From a virus, in the IMG/VR virus record IMGVR_UViG_3300042502_002285, positions 1-23,033 of that record: 23,033 bases of DNA. One strand, given 5' to 3'. Made by a program: the position numbers and the translations under genes. This document shows positions 12,249 to 19,993 of the stretch, in pieces. The first letter of the stretch is position 1, and every line of letters begins with the position of its first letter. The notes under the pieces are model-generated. The model worked only from the letters and a program-made list of their open reading frames with translations, did not search any database and was not told the DNA's origin.

Positions 12249-12647
12249 TTATTTGTTGTGGAAAAGATTACCCTGGCGTTCATCAAAGGTCATTCGGCGA
12301 TCACCGATTTTCTCTCCGGTTTCGGCATCGATGAAATCAATCATGTGATGATCGTAGTCCGGAACTTGATAAACTTCGCGTTCAACATCAACGTATTGAT
12401 TTTTGATGTCATTGAGCAGCTGTGCATTTTGACGTTTCAAGGGTGCCATTTCTTCAGCATACTCTTTTTTGATTTCTGCAAGTTTTGCCTCTTTAACATC
12501 CAAGCTGTTGAGGTTATCTGCAAGAGCAAGAGATCTGGTGTAGATATCTTCTTTTGTCAGCGGAATGCGTATTTTTTCCTTTGTTTTAGGATACGCCGCA
12601 ATTTGCAGATCGGTCATGGGAATTACTCTTGTTTCTGACATATTCAT
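12249..12647 (-). CDS. Small coiled-coil phage protein, 132 aa
   Basis: Residues of about 30-85 are a continuous charged helix with heptad-like spacing (L-A-L-A-D-N-L-N-S-L-D-V-K-E; K-K-E-Y-A-E-E-M-A-P-L-K-R-Q), probably a coiled coil. The tail has a V-E-R-E-V strand and a D-F-I-D-A-E-T-G-E-K-I...D-R-R-M-T segment. That helix plus 'TGE...R-x-MT' ending is, from memory, common in a phage early-region family with no known function. The ATG at 12647 and one at 12641 are both possible. The 34-bp gap upstream, after the uracil-DNA glycosylase stop, is one of the larger ones and could hold a weak promoter. Confidence 0.72.
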   Translation of the reverse strand: MNMSETRVIPMTDLQIAAYPKTKEKIRIPLTKEDIYTRSLALADNLNSLDVKEAKLAEIKKEYAEEMAPLKRQNAQLLNDIKNQYVDVEREVYQVPDYDHHMIDFIDAETGEKIGDRRMTFDERQGNLFHNK

Positions 12648-12681
12648 GGTTTATGTGTAAAAGTAGTTATTTTACTAATCT

Positions 12682-13407
12682 TTAGACGACAAAATCTGGT
12701 TCTGGCTGCCATGAAAAGCTAAGACCATGTGTTTCCTTCATGATCTTGTCAATGCGGGCAAAAAGGCCATTATGTTCCCAAGTGCCGCCGTTGTAGTTGG
12801 CACTGGATGGATGGGAAGCCGTGAGTACAAAATGCCGGCTTTCCCGAACGAGGGGCATATATCCCTGAGCCTGTTTGCCCAGGAAAACAAAAATCAATCC
12901 CCGGTTGTGGTCATTCAGGAAGTTCAGCAGATATGTGATGAAGGGAGCCCATAACCCTTTATGACCGTTGATAACCCCCAGGTTAGTACTCAGCTCGCTA
13001 TTCAGCATTAGAATACCTTGGGCAGCCCATGGTGTCAGATCTGTTTGTACGGACAATGGAAGGTTTAAGCCGTTGTAAAGGTCATTCTCAATGGCCTTGG
13101 TGATGAATCTTAGCGACTTTGGCTGGGTTTCTTCATCTCGGGCAGAGAATGCTATCCCATCAGCCACATGGCGCTGAGAATTGAACGTATTGACCCCAGA
13201 ATAGGGATCTTGGCCAACCATTACCATTTTGAGTTCTGAATAGGGACATTCCGAGAAAGCCCGGAACATATTTTCAAACGTAGGGGTAATAATGTGGCCT
13301 TGCTGGGCGTACTGCATCAGGGCGGCTCCTATTTTGGCAAATTCAGGCCCGTCAATAAACGGTTTGAGGGGAGTATACCAACTCCCCAGCAGTTGATCAA
13401 TTCTCAT
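12682..13407 (-). CDS. ung: Uracil-DNA glycosylase, family 1
   Basis: The 241-residue enzyme has the water-activating loop G-Q-D-P-Y at 65-69 (D67), a G-I-A-F-S strand at 84-88, G-I-L-M-L-N-S-E-L-S at 131-140 and the DNA-intercalation loop S-H-P-S-S-A at 198-203. Length and motif order agree with family 1 Ung. The residue after GQDPY is Ser rather than the usual His, a small deviation. It removes uracil from DNA to start base excision repair. In a phage this implies a normal thymine genome that must be kept free of uracil. It overlaps the preceding gene by 11 bp and is co-transcribed with the methyltransferase upstream. Confidence 0.93.
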   Translation of the reverse strand: MRIDQLLGSWYTPLKPFIDGPEFAKIGAALMQYAQQGHIITPTFENMFRAFSECPYSELKMVMVGQDPYSGVNTFNSQRHVADGIAFSARDEETQPKSLRFITKAIENDLYNGLNLPLSVQTDLTPWAAQGILMLNSELSTNLGVINGHKGLWAPFITYLLNFLNDHNRGLIFVFLGKQAQGYMPLVRESRHFVLTASHPSSANYNGGTWEHNGLFARIDKIMKETHGLSFSWQPEPDFVV

Positions 13408-13711
13408 TTTTGCGAATTTGAAGTTCTGTTAAGATTACATGAAGCGCAGGTTTTTTCCATTGCTTTGTGCTTTTGCAAAACATGGTATTCTTTCCAGGAT
13501 AAAATTCTACTTGTTCTAAAGGCAGATCGATCAGGTAGCAGTATTTCTTTTCATCATACAGAATGGCTGTTTTTTGCTGGATGAGAGGGAGCCATTCTTC
13601 CTGAAAGCGTTCTTTTTTGAGAGCCCTGTACGATTTTGAAATCAATCCCATTGCTTTTAAATCGTTGTCTTCATGCTCGGCTTTTATCGCGAGGCGTTCT
13701 GATTCTTTCAT
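13397..13711 (-). CDS. Small phage hypothetical protein, 104 aa
   Basis: The N-terminal half is helical and charged (E-R-L-A-I-K-A-E-H-E-D-N-D-L-K). The second half has Y-C-Y-L-I-D-L-P, then V-E-F-Y-P-G-K-N-T-M-F and W-K-K-P-A-L-H-V-I-L. The 'FYPxxN...W-x-KPAL' pattern resembles small proteins I recall from other phage early regions, none with a known function. Its ATG overlaps the previous TGA as ATGA, and its end overlaps ung by 11 bp. No motif suggests an enzymatic role. Confidence 0.7.
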   Translation of the reverse strand: MKESERLAIKAEHEDNDLKAMGLISKSYRALKKERFQEEWLPLIQQKTAILYDEKKYCYLIDLPLEQVEFYPGKNTMFCKSTKQWKKPALHVILTELQIRKNEN

Positions 13712-13920
13712 CTCATTGTTTTTTCGTTGTATGAAACACTAAATCCAATAGGATCATTTTTCTTAAAAAGAGATCCGAGCTTTCGATTTTGGAACGCTTT
13801 CCATAAAAACGGAACGGTAGTTAAATGACCAAACTGTTCTTTTACATCTTGCCAATGATACAGATCTGCATAAAGATCATTCAAATACCTTTCATGCTTA
13901 CCTTTGGTGTATTTACTCAT
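13708..13920 (-). CDS. Small basic hypothetical protein, 70 aa
   Basis: The start is set at ATG 13920 (M-S-K-Y-T-K-G-K-H-E-R-Y), which overlaps the methyltransferase TGA as ATGA; a longer frame upstream lies within that gene. The protein is basic and aromatic-rich (Y-A-D-L-Y-H-W; F-L-W-K-A-F-Q-N-R-K-L) and probably helical. No family is recognised. Its position directly after the DNA methyltransferase might mean a DNA-binding or accessory role, but nothing in the sequence proves it. Confidence 0.65.
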   Translation of the reverse strand: MSKYTKGKHERYLNDLYADLYHWQDVKEQFGHLTTVPFLWKAFQNRKLGSLFKKNDPIGFSVSYNEKTMR

Positions 13921-15680
13921 ACAAGTTCCATTTGAGTTTGATAGCCAAGTTGTTTCACTTCCGGTTTTGGTTCTTCTTTGGGCTGCTTGCTGGCTTTCCA
14001 TGCAGCTTCTTCATCGTAGGGAAGCCATTTTTTAGCGGCACAGGCTCGCATGTTGAATTCCTGCCAGAGCTTATCATCTTTAAACTCCAGATGGATCGTA
14101 CCTTTTTTCCAGAATTTGAAACGGAAAAATGTAGACTCACCGGTGTTATCAAACTTATCTCCAGTTTTGATATTCCCAATACAATGCAATCGATAATCCA
14201 GAGATTTATAAAATGTCTGAATGTCATCCATGCTCCGGCCAGTGATATAACACATTACCTTATCAATGTCAGAGTATTCACTTGACTTTCCATAATGAAT
14301 TTTCATGGTATCACCGTGTGACTTCAATGAATAACCCTGCATATACTCACCATACCGAATACCATCTGGGAGAATGACTTTCTTTTTGACCTTGAATCGA
14401 TCATTGGTTTTCCATCCCTCAATGTGCAGCTGATTGTCTTTGTGGTACTTTGTCAGTAAATCAAAGACTTCCTCTACAGCACGTTCCATAATCGTTTCCT
14501 TGTTGTTGAAAATCATTTCGATAATGGACCAAATGTTATCTTTGGTAAATGCCATTGTACCCTGTCTTTTCTGGAATTCAGCCCAATTTTGCCGTACCGA
14601 ATGTGTAAGGAATTTGTCGATGTCAAAATCAGAGATCAGGCTCAGCTTTTGGAATATCAATCGCCACATATGCCGGCGGACTTCTCCTACAAATTCAGAG
14701 TATTTTTCCGTCAGGCTTCCTCCTTGTGTAGCGATTTCCAGCGCAATTTTGGCGATATCCACATCAGGAAGATATTCTCCCTGATCTGTTTTCTTTGGAA
14801 GCAGGGGATTGCCATAATGGGTAAGTTCCTGCAATAGCCTGGTAAATTCAACAAATTTCTCCTTTACGATATCATACTGACTGCTCATGCTGGCAACAAT
14901 GTCTCGTACCGTAGGTAGATCCCGTAAGTCAGCACCATCAATCTCTCTTTGCTTTTCAGAAGTGATTTCCTCAAAAGTAAAATTGAATTTATCCTTGGGA
15001 ACAGGCTTATGTAGTCTTACCAGTGCAACGTTGACATTTGTTTCCCGCTCAGCCCGGCTGAACACAGGACCTAAATACTCAACAGAGCCATTAGCTTCGA
15101 TGATTTTACTCAACAGTTCCCGGTGGCGCGTATGTGGGTTTTTGACCGTTTCTTCATTCAGCAGGCATACGATATCTCCATGATGAAGTATATCCCAGGC
15201 TTTGAGAAGATGATGCTCACCGCTGGAAAACGGTGGGTTCATAATGATCAGGTCAAAAAGTTCGTCCGGTGTGTACGTCAGAAAGTCATTGGCTACTACT
15301 TTGTAACCTTTGTTCCGAAGAATATGTTGTAGTTCTGGATCTGCTTCGATAGTGTAAATGTCTTTTGCGCTTACCTGCAGTTTCCACATAGCTTCTGGTA
15401 TTTTTTCTACCAAAGCCTGGACATATGGATTTTTGTGAAGCTTTTTACCTTTTCCGGAAAACTTATCTTTGAAGTAGTCATCTTCATTTTCATCGATTCT
15501 GTCAAATACTTTCAACAGATCTCCCTTCCCTGCAGATGGTTCGAGAATAACGGTGCCTTTTTTAAGATACGCGTAATAGTATTTGGGATCATCGTCAGGG
15601 GTTGCTTTACAGTAAGGCAGAAGCATATACCTGGCCACCTCAATAGGTGTTGGGTAAAAGTCTGGATTATCCTGGAACAT
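13917..15680 (-). CDS. N6-adenine DNA methyltransferase fused to DUF4942
   Basis: The 587-residue protein opens with F-Y-P-T-P at 8-12 (motif X). It then has the SAM-binding motif I, I-L-E-P-S-A-G-K-G at 45-53, motif II-like I-E-A-D at 111-114, and the catalytic motif IV, N-P-P-F at 148-151, all intact. Residues from roughly 290 to 560 match the DUF4942 pattern, ending with F-R-F-K-F-W-K-K-G-T-I-H-L-E-F. Such fusions are frequent on phages and ICEs. It likely methylates adenine in DNA, perhaps guarding phage DNA from host restriction; no cognate restriction enzyme is visible nearby. It overlaps the gene before it by 14 bp and the one after by ATGA. Confidence 0.85.
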   Translation of the reverse strand: MFQDNPDFYPTPIEVARYMLLPYCKATPDDDPKYYYAYLKKGTVILEPSAGKGDLLKVFDRIDENEDDYFKDKFSGKGKKLHKNPYVQALVEKIPEAMWKLQVSAKDIYTIEADPELQHILRNKGYKVVANDFLTYTPDELFDLIIMNPPFSSGEHHLLKAWDILHHGDIVCLLNEETVKNPHTRHRELLSKIIEANGSVEYLGPVFSRAERETNVNVALVRLHKPVPKDKFNFTFEEITSEKQREIDGADLRDLPTVRDIVASMSSQYDIVKEKFVEFTRLLQELTHYGNPLLPKKTDQGEYLPDVDIAKIALEIATQGGSLTEKYSEFVGEVRRHMWRLIFQKLSLISDFDIDKFLTHSVRQNWAEFQKRQGTMAFTKDNIWSIIEMIFNNKETIMERAVEEVFDLLTKYHKDNQLHIEGWKTNDRFKVKKKVILPDGIRYGEYMQGYSLKSHGDTMKIHYGKSSEYSDIDKVMCYITGRSMDDIQTFYKSLDYRLHCIGNIKTGDKFDNTGESTFFRFKFWKKGTIHLEFKDDKLWQEFNMRACAAKKWLPYDEEAAWKASKQPKEEPKPEVKQLGYQTQMELV

Positions 15681-15897
15681 AGTTTTCGTTATAGAGACGC
15701 TTTACCAGTGATTCAAAATATGTATTTGCACTGGTAAGCGTCGATTCAAGATTGTTGAATGCAAATCCTAACAAGCCTATAGAGTTGATATTTTCCTTTT
15801 CATCGGGTGTTTCAACCTTCCAGAAATAGCATCTGTGATCAGCATAAACAATCAACTGGGCTTGTCGGTGATTAAGTTTCACTAGTGTATTACTCAT
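15667..15897 (-). CDS. Small hypothetical protein, 76 aa
   Basis: The ATG at 15897 (M-S-N-T-L-V-K-L-N) overlaps the end of the upstream gene by 8 bp and is preferred to an earlier in-frame start inside it. The N-terminus is beta-like (Q-A-Q-L-I-V-Y-A; C-Y-F-W-K-V-E), with a following helix ending Y-F-E-S-L-V-K-R-L-Y. It overlaps the methyltransferase by 14 bp. No known domain is seen and the function is unknown. Confidence 0.65.
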   Translation of the reverse strand: MSNTLVKLNHRQAQLIVYADHRCYFWKVETPDEKENINSIGLLGFAFNNLESTLTSANTYFESLVKRLYNENYVPG

Positions 15898-16468
15898 AGA
15901 AAACTTTTGCTTCGATTCTACCATTGTAGCTGTATATGATTTTTGTAGGTAATTCTGGATCCATTACATTCTCCAGGTTGGCGATGATGGCTTTTGTTAC
16001 TTCAGTCCATTCTTCCAAATCGATTACGCTTTCAGAGCCTAAAATGGTTTCTGTAGCAATAGGTTTGAAAACTTTGTTTGCAGGTCGTTCGGCGATCACA
16101 TCCCAATATTCTTCCGGAAGGAATACATTGCGAAGATTCGCAGCTGCAGTAAACAGCGCCGCCATTGTTTCTACCGAATAACCATCCAGACCCGTTCCAA
16201 AGCTGGAAACGAATATTCGTACATGAGGATTGGCTTTGGCAAAATTCAATATGACATCAATCTGAGGTTGAATTTCATACAGCGGAAGAGTAAGGTTAGA
16301 AATATCTTTGATGATGATAGCCTTTATACGCCTTCTGTATTTATCAGTCAAGCGCCGGGCTTCTTGTGCAGTGCCACTATAAATGGTATCCCCATCATTA
16401 GTGCCATACACATATATGTCGTTTACTTCCAGGCTTTCAATGTGAGCCGGTGTAATTCTTCTTTCCAT
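15890..16468 (-). CDS. A1S_2505-like phage protein (N-terminal nucleotide-binding-like fold)
   Basis: From ATG 16468 the protein reads M-E-R-R-I-T-P-A. It contains I-Y-V-Y-G-T-N, then L-T-L-P-L-Y-E-I, F-A-K-A-N-P-H-V-R-I-F-V-S-S-F-G-T-G-L-D-G-Y, and N-V-F-L-P-E-E-Y-W-D. This is the pattern of phage A1S_2505-type proteins (IFVFGSN...TLPL...F...GxGLxGY...NVxLP). The pattern suggests a macrodomain-like or DprA/LOG-like nucleotide-binding fold, which is inference; the biochemical role is unknown. Beyond residue about 130 it has an extra domain ending in I-I-Y-S-Y-N-G-R. It follows the primase by 11 bp. Confidence 0.72.
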   Translation of the reverse strand: MERRITPAHIESLEVNDIYVYGTNDGDTIYSGTAQEARRLTDKYRRRIKAIIIKDISNLTLPLYEIQPQIDVILNFAKANPHVRIFVSSFGTGLDGYSVETMAALFTAAANLRNVFLPEEYWDVIAERPANKVFKPIATETILGSESVIDLEEWTEVTKAIIANLENVMDPELPTKIIYSYNGRIEAKVFYE

Positions 16469-16479
16469 AAATGATTGAT

Positions 16480-17538
16480 TTATGCAGCAATAAGCGCTGC
16501 TTCTTCCCAAAGATTGAGTTTGTTGTAAGTGTATTCCCTTAATCCTTCAATGGTAAACTGACGAGCAAATTCTGCCGGATCCTTTATTTGAAACTTTTCG
16601 TCCAGCCATAGATGCTTTGGCGTGTTGATGTACCCACAGCCGTATTTGTTGAACTTGGTGCAGTTCTCTACACCGGTATTGTCAGCATCGAACCATATGT
16701 AAATTTTGTCATACCGCTTTTTGAGGTCAGTTAACAACGAACCAAGCAGTGCCCCTTCGCTTTCATTTTGGACAGCCATTACATCCGGCCAAATTTTGCG
16801 CAGCACCATCATATCCTTGCGGCTTTTGGTGATGATCAACGTACTTGACTTATACGGCAGGTCCAGATAACCGTAAGGGTTGGTGTTGGGGTTGTTAGTT
16901 AACCACTTCATATCCCCGCCACTGGGCATATACGCTTTGAAATAATATTTTCCTTGTGAGGCTATGTCTGGAATGACATAAATAAACCAAGGCAATTCTC
17001 CAGGGTTGTAAATGCGTTTTTTGTTGATGAATAATTCCTCAATAGGGTACAGGAAACGATCTGCTTCCAGCTCTTCCTTAGTAAATGAAAAAGGAGTCCA
17101 TATATCTAGGTGTCGTTGCTCCCATGGAAGAATAGTAAACTGAAATATTTTTTCTCGCTTTACATTTTTATCGATCCGGCTGGTATCTTGTTTTTCTCGG
17201 TAGGTCATGGATGCACCCATAAAGGCGTCCTTTACAATACCAAAGTCATTGGCTATTTTTTTCAGCGCATCGCCAAAACCAATTTTATACAACTCCTGAA
17301 CGAAGTCAAAACAGTCAAATGCTTCCTGCCGGGCATGATCGAAATAGGTAAGCTTACCGCTATTATTGTAGAAAAACGAGGTCGATGGGTTACGATCCGG
17401 ACGCAGTACAGAACAATATGTCTTTCCCGGTGAGAAAGATCCGAAGTAATACCCAAATATTTGCTCATCGCTCAATCGCGATAAGATAAAATCTTTTGTA
17501 ATAGTAACCGGGCTTTCTATACCGTCGAAAGTAATCAT
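16480..17538 (-). CDS. DnaG-like primase with atypical TOPRIM domain
   Basis: The N-terminal domain has the DnaG/T7-type pattern Y-Y-F-G-S-F...Y-C-S-V-L-R-P-D-R-N-P-S (41-52), then L-T-Y-F-D-H and F-D-C-F-D-F-V-Q, but without the CHC2 zinc ligands. The TOPRIM domain spans about 232-305. It contains S-T-L-I-I-T-K-S-R-K-D-M at 232-243, N-E-S-E-G at 258-262 and Y-I-W-F-D-A-D-N-T-G at 280-289. The classic catalytic Glu of the first TOPRIM motif is replaced by a T-K-S stretch, while the DxD pair (284, 286) is present. It likely makes RNA primers for phage replication. The gene overlaps the DUF3846 gene by ATGA and lies in the replication block. Confidence 0.82.
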   Translation of the reverse strand: MITFDGIESPVTITKDFILSRLSDEQIFGYYFGSFSPGKTYCSVLRPDRNPSTSFFYNNSGKLTYFDHARQEAFDCFDFVQELYKIGFGDALKKIANDFGIVKDAFMGASMTYREKQDTSRIDKNVKREKIFQFTILPWEQRHLDIWTPFSFTKEELEADRFLYPIEELFINKKRIYNPGELPWFIYVIPDIASQGKYYFKAYMPSGGDMKWLTNNPNTNPYGYLDLPYKSSTLIITKSRKDMMVLRKIWPDVMAVQNESEGALLGSLLTDLKKRYDKIYIWFDADNTGVENCTKFNKYGCGYINTPKHLWLDEKFQIKDPAEFARQFTIEGLREYTYNKLNLWEEAALIAA

Positions 17539-17897
17539 GCGTAATAGTGAATCAGTTCGTTAAGACGTTGTTCCGGAATGAACTTAAACGCTTCCTGAGC
17601 TTCTTTGAGTGTCATTTTGCAATTCTTAGGCTCTCCGGTAGCAAGGTTGGTACCGAGTATCAATACCGGCCCAGCAAGTTCAAAGAAATGACCCCGAGTA
17701 ACAGATGGATAACATACGCCTCCCCTGTCTTTGTACTCGATCCATCCTGATTCATCCACCCAGGCGGTGTCACCATTATCCAGTTCAATAGTTTCTACCA
17801 TGTTGCATTCCAGCTGCCGGTACATATCTTCCAGCGATCCGTCGGATTCAACTTCAATGATTTCCTTGGCCAACGGGTTTATCAGTAGTCCTTTCAT
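17535..17897 (-). CDS. DUF3846 domain protein
   Basis: This 120-residue protein resembles the DUF3846 family. It begins L-L-I-N-P-L-A-K-E-I-I-E-V, has a predicted helix L-E-D-M-Y-R-Q-L-E, then V-E-T-I-E-L-D-N-G-D-T-A-W-V-D-E-S-G (33-50), and ends with G-P-V-L-I-L-G and a T-L-K-E-A-Q-E-A-F helix. DUF3846 proteins are common on phages and conjugative elements and have no established role. It overlaps the previous gene by 44 bp and the primase by ATGA, so its expression is coupled to replication. Confidence 0.78.
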   Translation of the reverse strand: MKGLLINPLAKEIIEVESDGSLEDMYRQLECNMVETIELDNGDTAWVDESGWIEYKDRGGVCYPSVTRGHFFELAGPVLILGTNLATGEPKNCKMTLKEAQEAFKFIPEQRLNELIHYYA

Positions 17898-18156
17898 TTT
17901 TGAAAAGTTTAATAGCGATCCTACAATCGTAGTGATGTGAATAAATGCTTTTTGTGCCTCCTTCCAGCATCAGGTGAATTTGTCCTCTTGCTGTGTTGTT
18001 TCCTCCCTTGGACATAGTGCCGGTCATTCGGTGCAGGCTTTCCAGTTTAAGAAACTCAGTATAACAGGAAAATTCACCTAATAGCAATCCTTTTGATTTC
18101 GATTTGTAAATTCTAATCGGACGGCCTGTCCAATCTACTCTTACGTTTACTCGCAT
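17854..18156 (-). CDS. Small basic hypothetical protein, 100 aa
   Basis: The start is ATG 18156 (M-R-V-N-V-R-V-D-W-T-G-R-P), because an upstream in-frame start at 18183 would lie inside the terminator hairpin. The protein is basic and beta-rich early on (P-I-R-I-Y-K-S-K-S-K-G-L-L-L-G), has M-S-K-G-G-N-N-T-A-R-G-Q-I-H in the middle, and a polar tail. No family is recognised. It is the first gene after the hairpin, 14 bp downstream, so it may depend on readthrough or a hidden promoter. Confidence 0.6.
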   Translation of the reverse strand: MRVNVRVDWTGRPIRIYKSKSKGLLLGEFSCYTEFLKLESLHRMTGTMSKGGNNTARGQIHLMLEGGTKSIYSHHYDCRIAIKLFKNERTTDKPVGQGNH

Positions 18157-18169
18157 AGTTAAAAGTGTA

Positions 18170-18198
18170 AAAAGCCCCGCCATAGAGACGAGGCTTTT
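18170..18198 (-). terminator. Rho-independent terminator within the replication block
   Basis: On the minus strand AAAAGCCTCG pairs with CGGGGCTTTT (10 bp, one G-U) around a 9-base loop, with a further T after the stem. It sits 5 bp after the stop of the SSB-like gene. It would terminate or attenuate transcription between the recombination genes and the primase group. Confidence 0.8.
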
Positions 18199-18202
18199 GG
18201 GT

Positions 18203-18847
18203 TTAGTTTACAGCACTTTCCCATGGCGCTTTTGCTACAGCACCGCCTACTGCTCCGTTGAGTACGGGTGCAGAAGTAGCACTTACCAGCTGGCCGGCTT
18301 TCGTTGTCTTCTTTTTGGTGACAGCTTTTTTGTAAGCCTCACTGTCCTTTACGTAAGGACCTTCAACAAACTGAGCCTTTTCGCCTTTGAAGATAAAGTC
18401 TACAAAACCTAAACGGCTGTATACTTTACCATCTTCCTGCTCTTCGCCATTTACCAACAGGTAGATAGGAGGGCATTTTTTGCTCAAAAGCTTTGCTTCA
18501 AAGTAATCAACCAGTTCATCAAATTTGATAAACGATTCGGTGATTTTACCACCAAATACGGCTTCGTGAAAGTATTGAAGACGACCCAGCATGGTCTTTG
18601 ACTTTGAAGCATCTTCTCCGGCCAGGTAGAAAGTTTCCGTCAGGTCTTTACCGTCACGGGTAGTGAAAACGACAACCATTGTAGGCTTAGCCGTTTTTTT
18701 AGTGTCCTTCGGCGTCTTGGTTTCATACTTCACCTCTTTGACAGCTACTTCGTACATACCAGGCTCGAGGTAGTTTATCGATGGGACATCGATATCTGCC
18801 ATGTTAATAGGTCCAGTGGGCATCAGCGTTCCTTGTTCTTGTGACAT
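18203..18847 (-). CDS. SSB-like (OB-fold) DNA-binding protein
   Basis: The 214-residue protein has the layout of phage single-strand-binding or DUF669-type proteins: a short leader, then Y-L-E-P-G-M-Y-E-V-A-V-K-E-V-K-Y (25-40), a strand pair P-T-M-V-V-V-F-T-T-R-D-G-K-D (54-67), and T-F-Y-L with a following helix L-G-R-L-Q-Y-F. Further strands include I-Y-L-L-V-N-G. The C-terminal 60 residues are flexible, Ala/Lys/Val-rich, and end in W-E-S-A-V-N rather than the typical acidic SSB tip. It would coat single-stranded DNA during replication and recombination. Proximity to the Sak4-like ATPase, which in other phages works with SSB, supports the call. A terminator follows directly. Confidence 0.68.
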   Translation of the reverse strand: MSQEQGTLMPTGPINMADIDVPSINYLEPGMYEVAVKEVKYETKTPKDTKKTAKPTMVVVFTTRDGKDLTETFYLAGEDASKSKTMLGRLQYFHEAVFGGKITESFIKFDELVDYFEAKLLSKKCPPIYLLVNGEEQEDGKVYSRLGFVDFIFKGEKAQFVEGPYVKDSEAYKKAVTKKKTTKAGQLVSATSAPVLNGAVGGAVAKAPWESAVN

Positions 18848-18904
18848 CTGTTTTACTTTTTTCAGTGTTGTCTCGCGATCCTTGCGGCAATAGTTCTGTA
18901 AAAC

Positions 18905-19114
18905 TTATGTTTGGCCTTGAGCGCTTGTTCCAAAGAAATACAATACACTGTCGAATATTATTTCCATGTTTGGATCATGAGTTTTCATGGTATGACATTG
19001 AAATAATGGGAGATCAGTTGAATTGGTAATTGAAAGCAAATACGCATCAGGCAGGTCTTTAATTGAGGCTTTGAACCCCATGGTTGTAATTACTTCAATG
19101 ATCAGCTCTTTCAT
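18905..19114 (-). CDS. Small hypothetical protein, 69 aa
   Basis: The gene begins at the TAATG junction with the Sak4-like gene, a good sign that it is translated. It encodes M-K-E-L-I-I-E-V-I-T-T-M-G-F, followed by two strand-like segments and a Y-F-F-G-T-S tail. No motif is recognised. A 57-bp gap separates it from the SSB-like gene; that gap holds no obvious hairpin or promoter. Confidence 0.62.
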   Translation of the reverse strand: MKELIIEVITTMGFKASIKDLPDAYLLSITNSTDLPLFQCHTMKTHDPNMEIIFDSVLYFFGTSAQGQT

Positions 19115-19950
19115 TAGATACGCTCAAACTTGCGGATCCGATCGATAACATCCTGAAGGTTGTTAGGAACGTACAGTTCTGTTTCCGGATCGTGTACGTT
19201 GGAGCGAGCATCGTAGTGATCATGTTTGCGGGTAATGAACTTAAACCGATCAGCGTATTTGGCTGTTTTATCCTCATCCTCTTCCACGAAGTAGGAACAA
19301 AGGAAAATGTCAAAATAGCTGTCGGGCAGAAACTTTTCACTCAGCATCTTTCCACCGGGTGTGAAAATCTTATACTTCCGCGATGCATCATCAAACTGAA
19401 GATGAAACTCAATCACTTGGATAAGATCTCTGCGTGTGCTGCGAGCACTTTTGAAAAATGTTTTGAATGTGTCTGCGGCCAAGTCCACGTACCGCTCATA
19501 GTATTCCGATGTCTTACCCCGGGCTCTAAAGAAATCGTCCGTAAGGGTGTCGGTAATAAAGTGGGTGAAGTCAGGAACGATCACCACTTTGATTTGAGGC
19601 ATAAACAGGCTCACAAATTTGAGCCACACTTCGGCCTGAAGAATATTTTCTACAACAACAAAGTTACCGCGCACATCGATCGAAGGAGAGGGCTTATTTG
19701 CCAAACTGTTGTTGACAAGTGCCGCTGCCAGTTCTACAGGATGTGTAAGGTTCCAAGCCTTTAGCGTTTCTTCCGGTGATGTATGTTTACTTGCTTTCAT
19801 TTCCAACGGATCCACCGGTGAGCCGTCGGGTTTTTTGAGATAAATGGATTTGGTGTTACAGGTAATAACCACTGCCTGTTCTGTTAAGAAACTACGGGAA
19901 AAGCTTTTGCCTGTGTTCTGATTACCACCAAGTCCGAGTAAATAACCCAT
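19114..19950 (-). CDS. Sak4-like (RecA-fold) recombination ATPase
   Basis: The P-loop G-G-N-Q-N-T-G-K-S is at 8-16. A Walker B-like strand K-V-V-I-V-P-D lies at 121-127, followed by F-T-H-F-I-T-D-T. After a helical F-K-T-F-F-K-S-A-R comes Q-V-I-E-F-H (178-183), where Sak4/AAA_24 proteins have their sensor His. F-T-P-G-G-K-M-L at 196-203 matches the region before the Sak4 C-terminal strands, and F-K-F-I-T-R-K closes the core. Sak4 proteins anneal single strands in phage recombination together with SSB. The 278-residue length is a little long, and the region 40-90 carries an insertion. Thymidylate-kinase-like or other P-loop ATPases are alternatives. Confidence 0.62.
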   Translation of the reverse strand: MGYLLGLGGNQNTGKSFSRSFLTEQAVVITCNTKSIYLKKPDGSPVDPLEMKASKHTSPEETLKAWNLTHPVELAAALVNNSLANKPSPSIDVRGNFVVVENILQAEVWLKFVSLFMPQIKVVIVPDFTHFITDTLTDDFFRARGKTSEYYERYVDLAADTFKTFFKSARSTRRDLIQVIEFHLQFDDASRKYKIFTPGGKMLSEKFLPDSYFDIFLCSYFVEEDEDKTAKYADRFKFITRKHDHYDARSNVHDPETELYVPNNLQDVIDRIRKFERI

Positions 19951-19970
19951 ACTGTGTTTTTTGGGGGATT

Positions 19971-19982
19971 AAATATAAGTAA
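19971..19982 (-). promoter_or_regulatory. TTACTTATATTT element, candidate internal promoter
   Basis: This 12-mer is identical to the one at the plus-strand promoter (4189-4200) and lies in the 43-bp gap before the Sak4-like gene. It contains TATATTTA, one base off TAnnTTTG. A TTTG at 19990-19993 is closer than the usual -33 spacing. It may drive the recombination block. Confidence 0.42.
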
Positions 19983-19993
19983 TATTAGTCAAA

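Noticed and set aside
19192-19764. Open plus-strand frame of 190 codons
   Set aside because: It lies fully opposite the Sak4-like gene, has no promoter or coherent protein pattern, and is best seen as a shadow frame.
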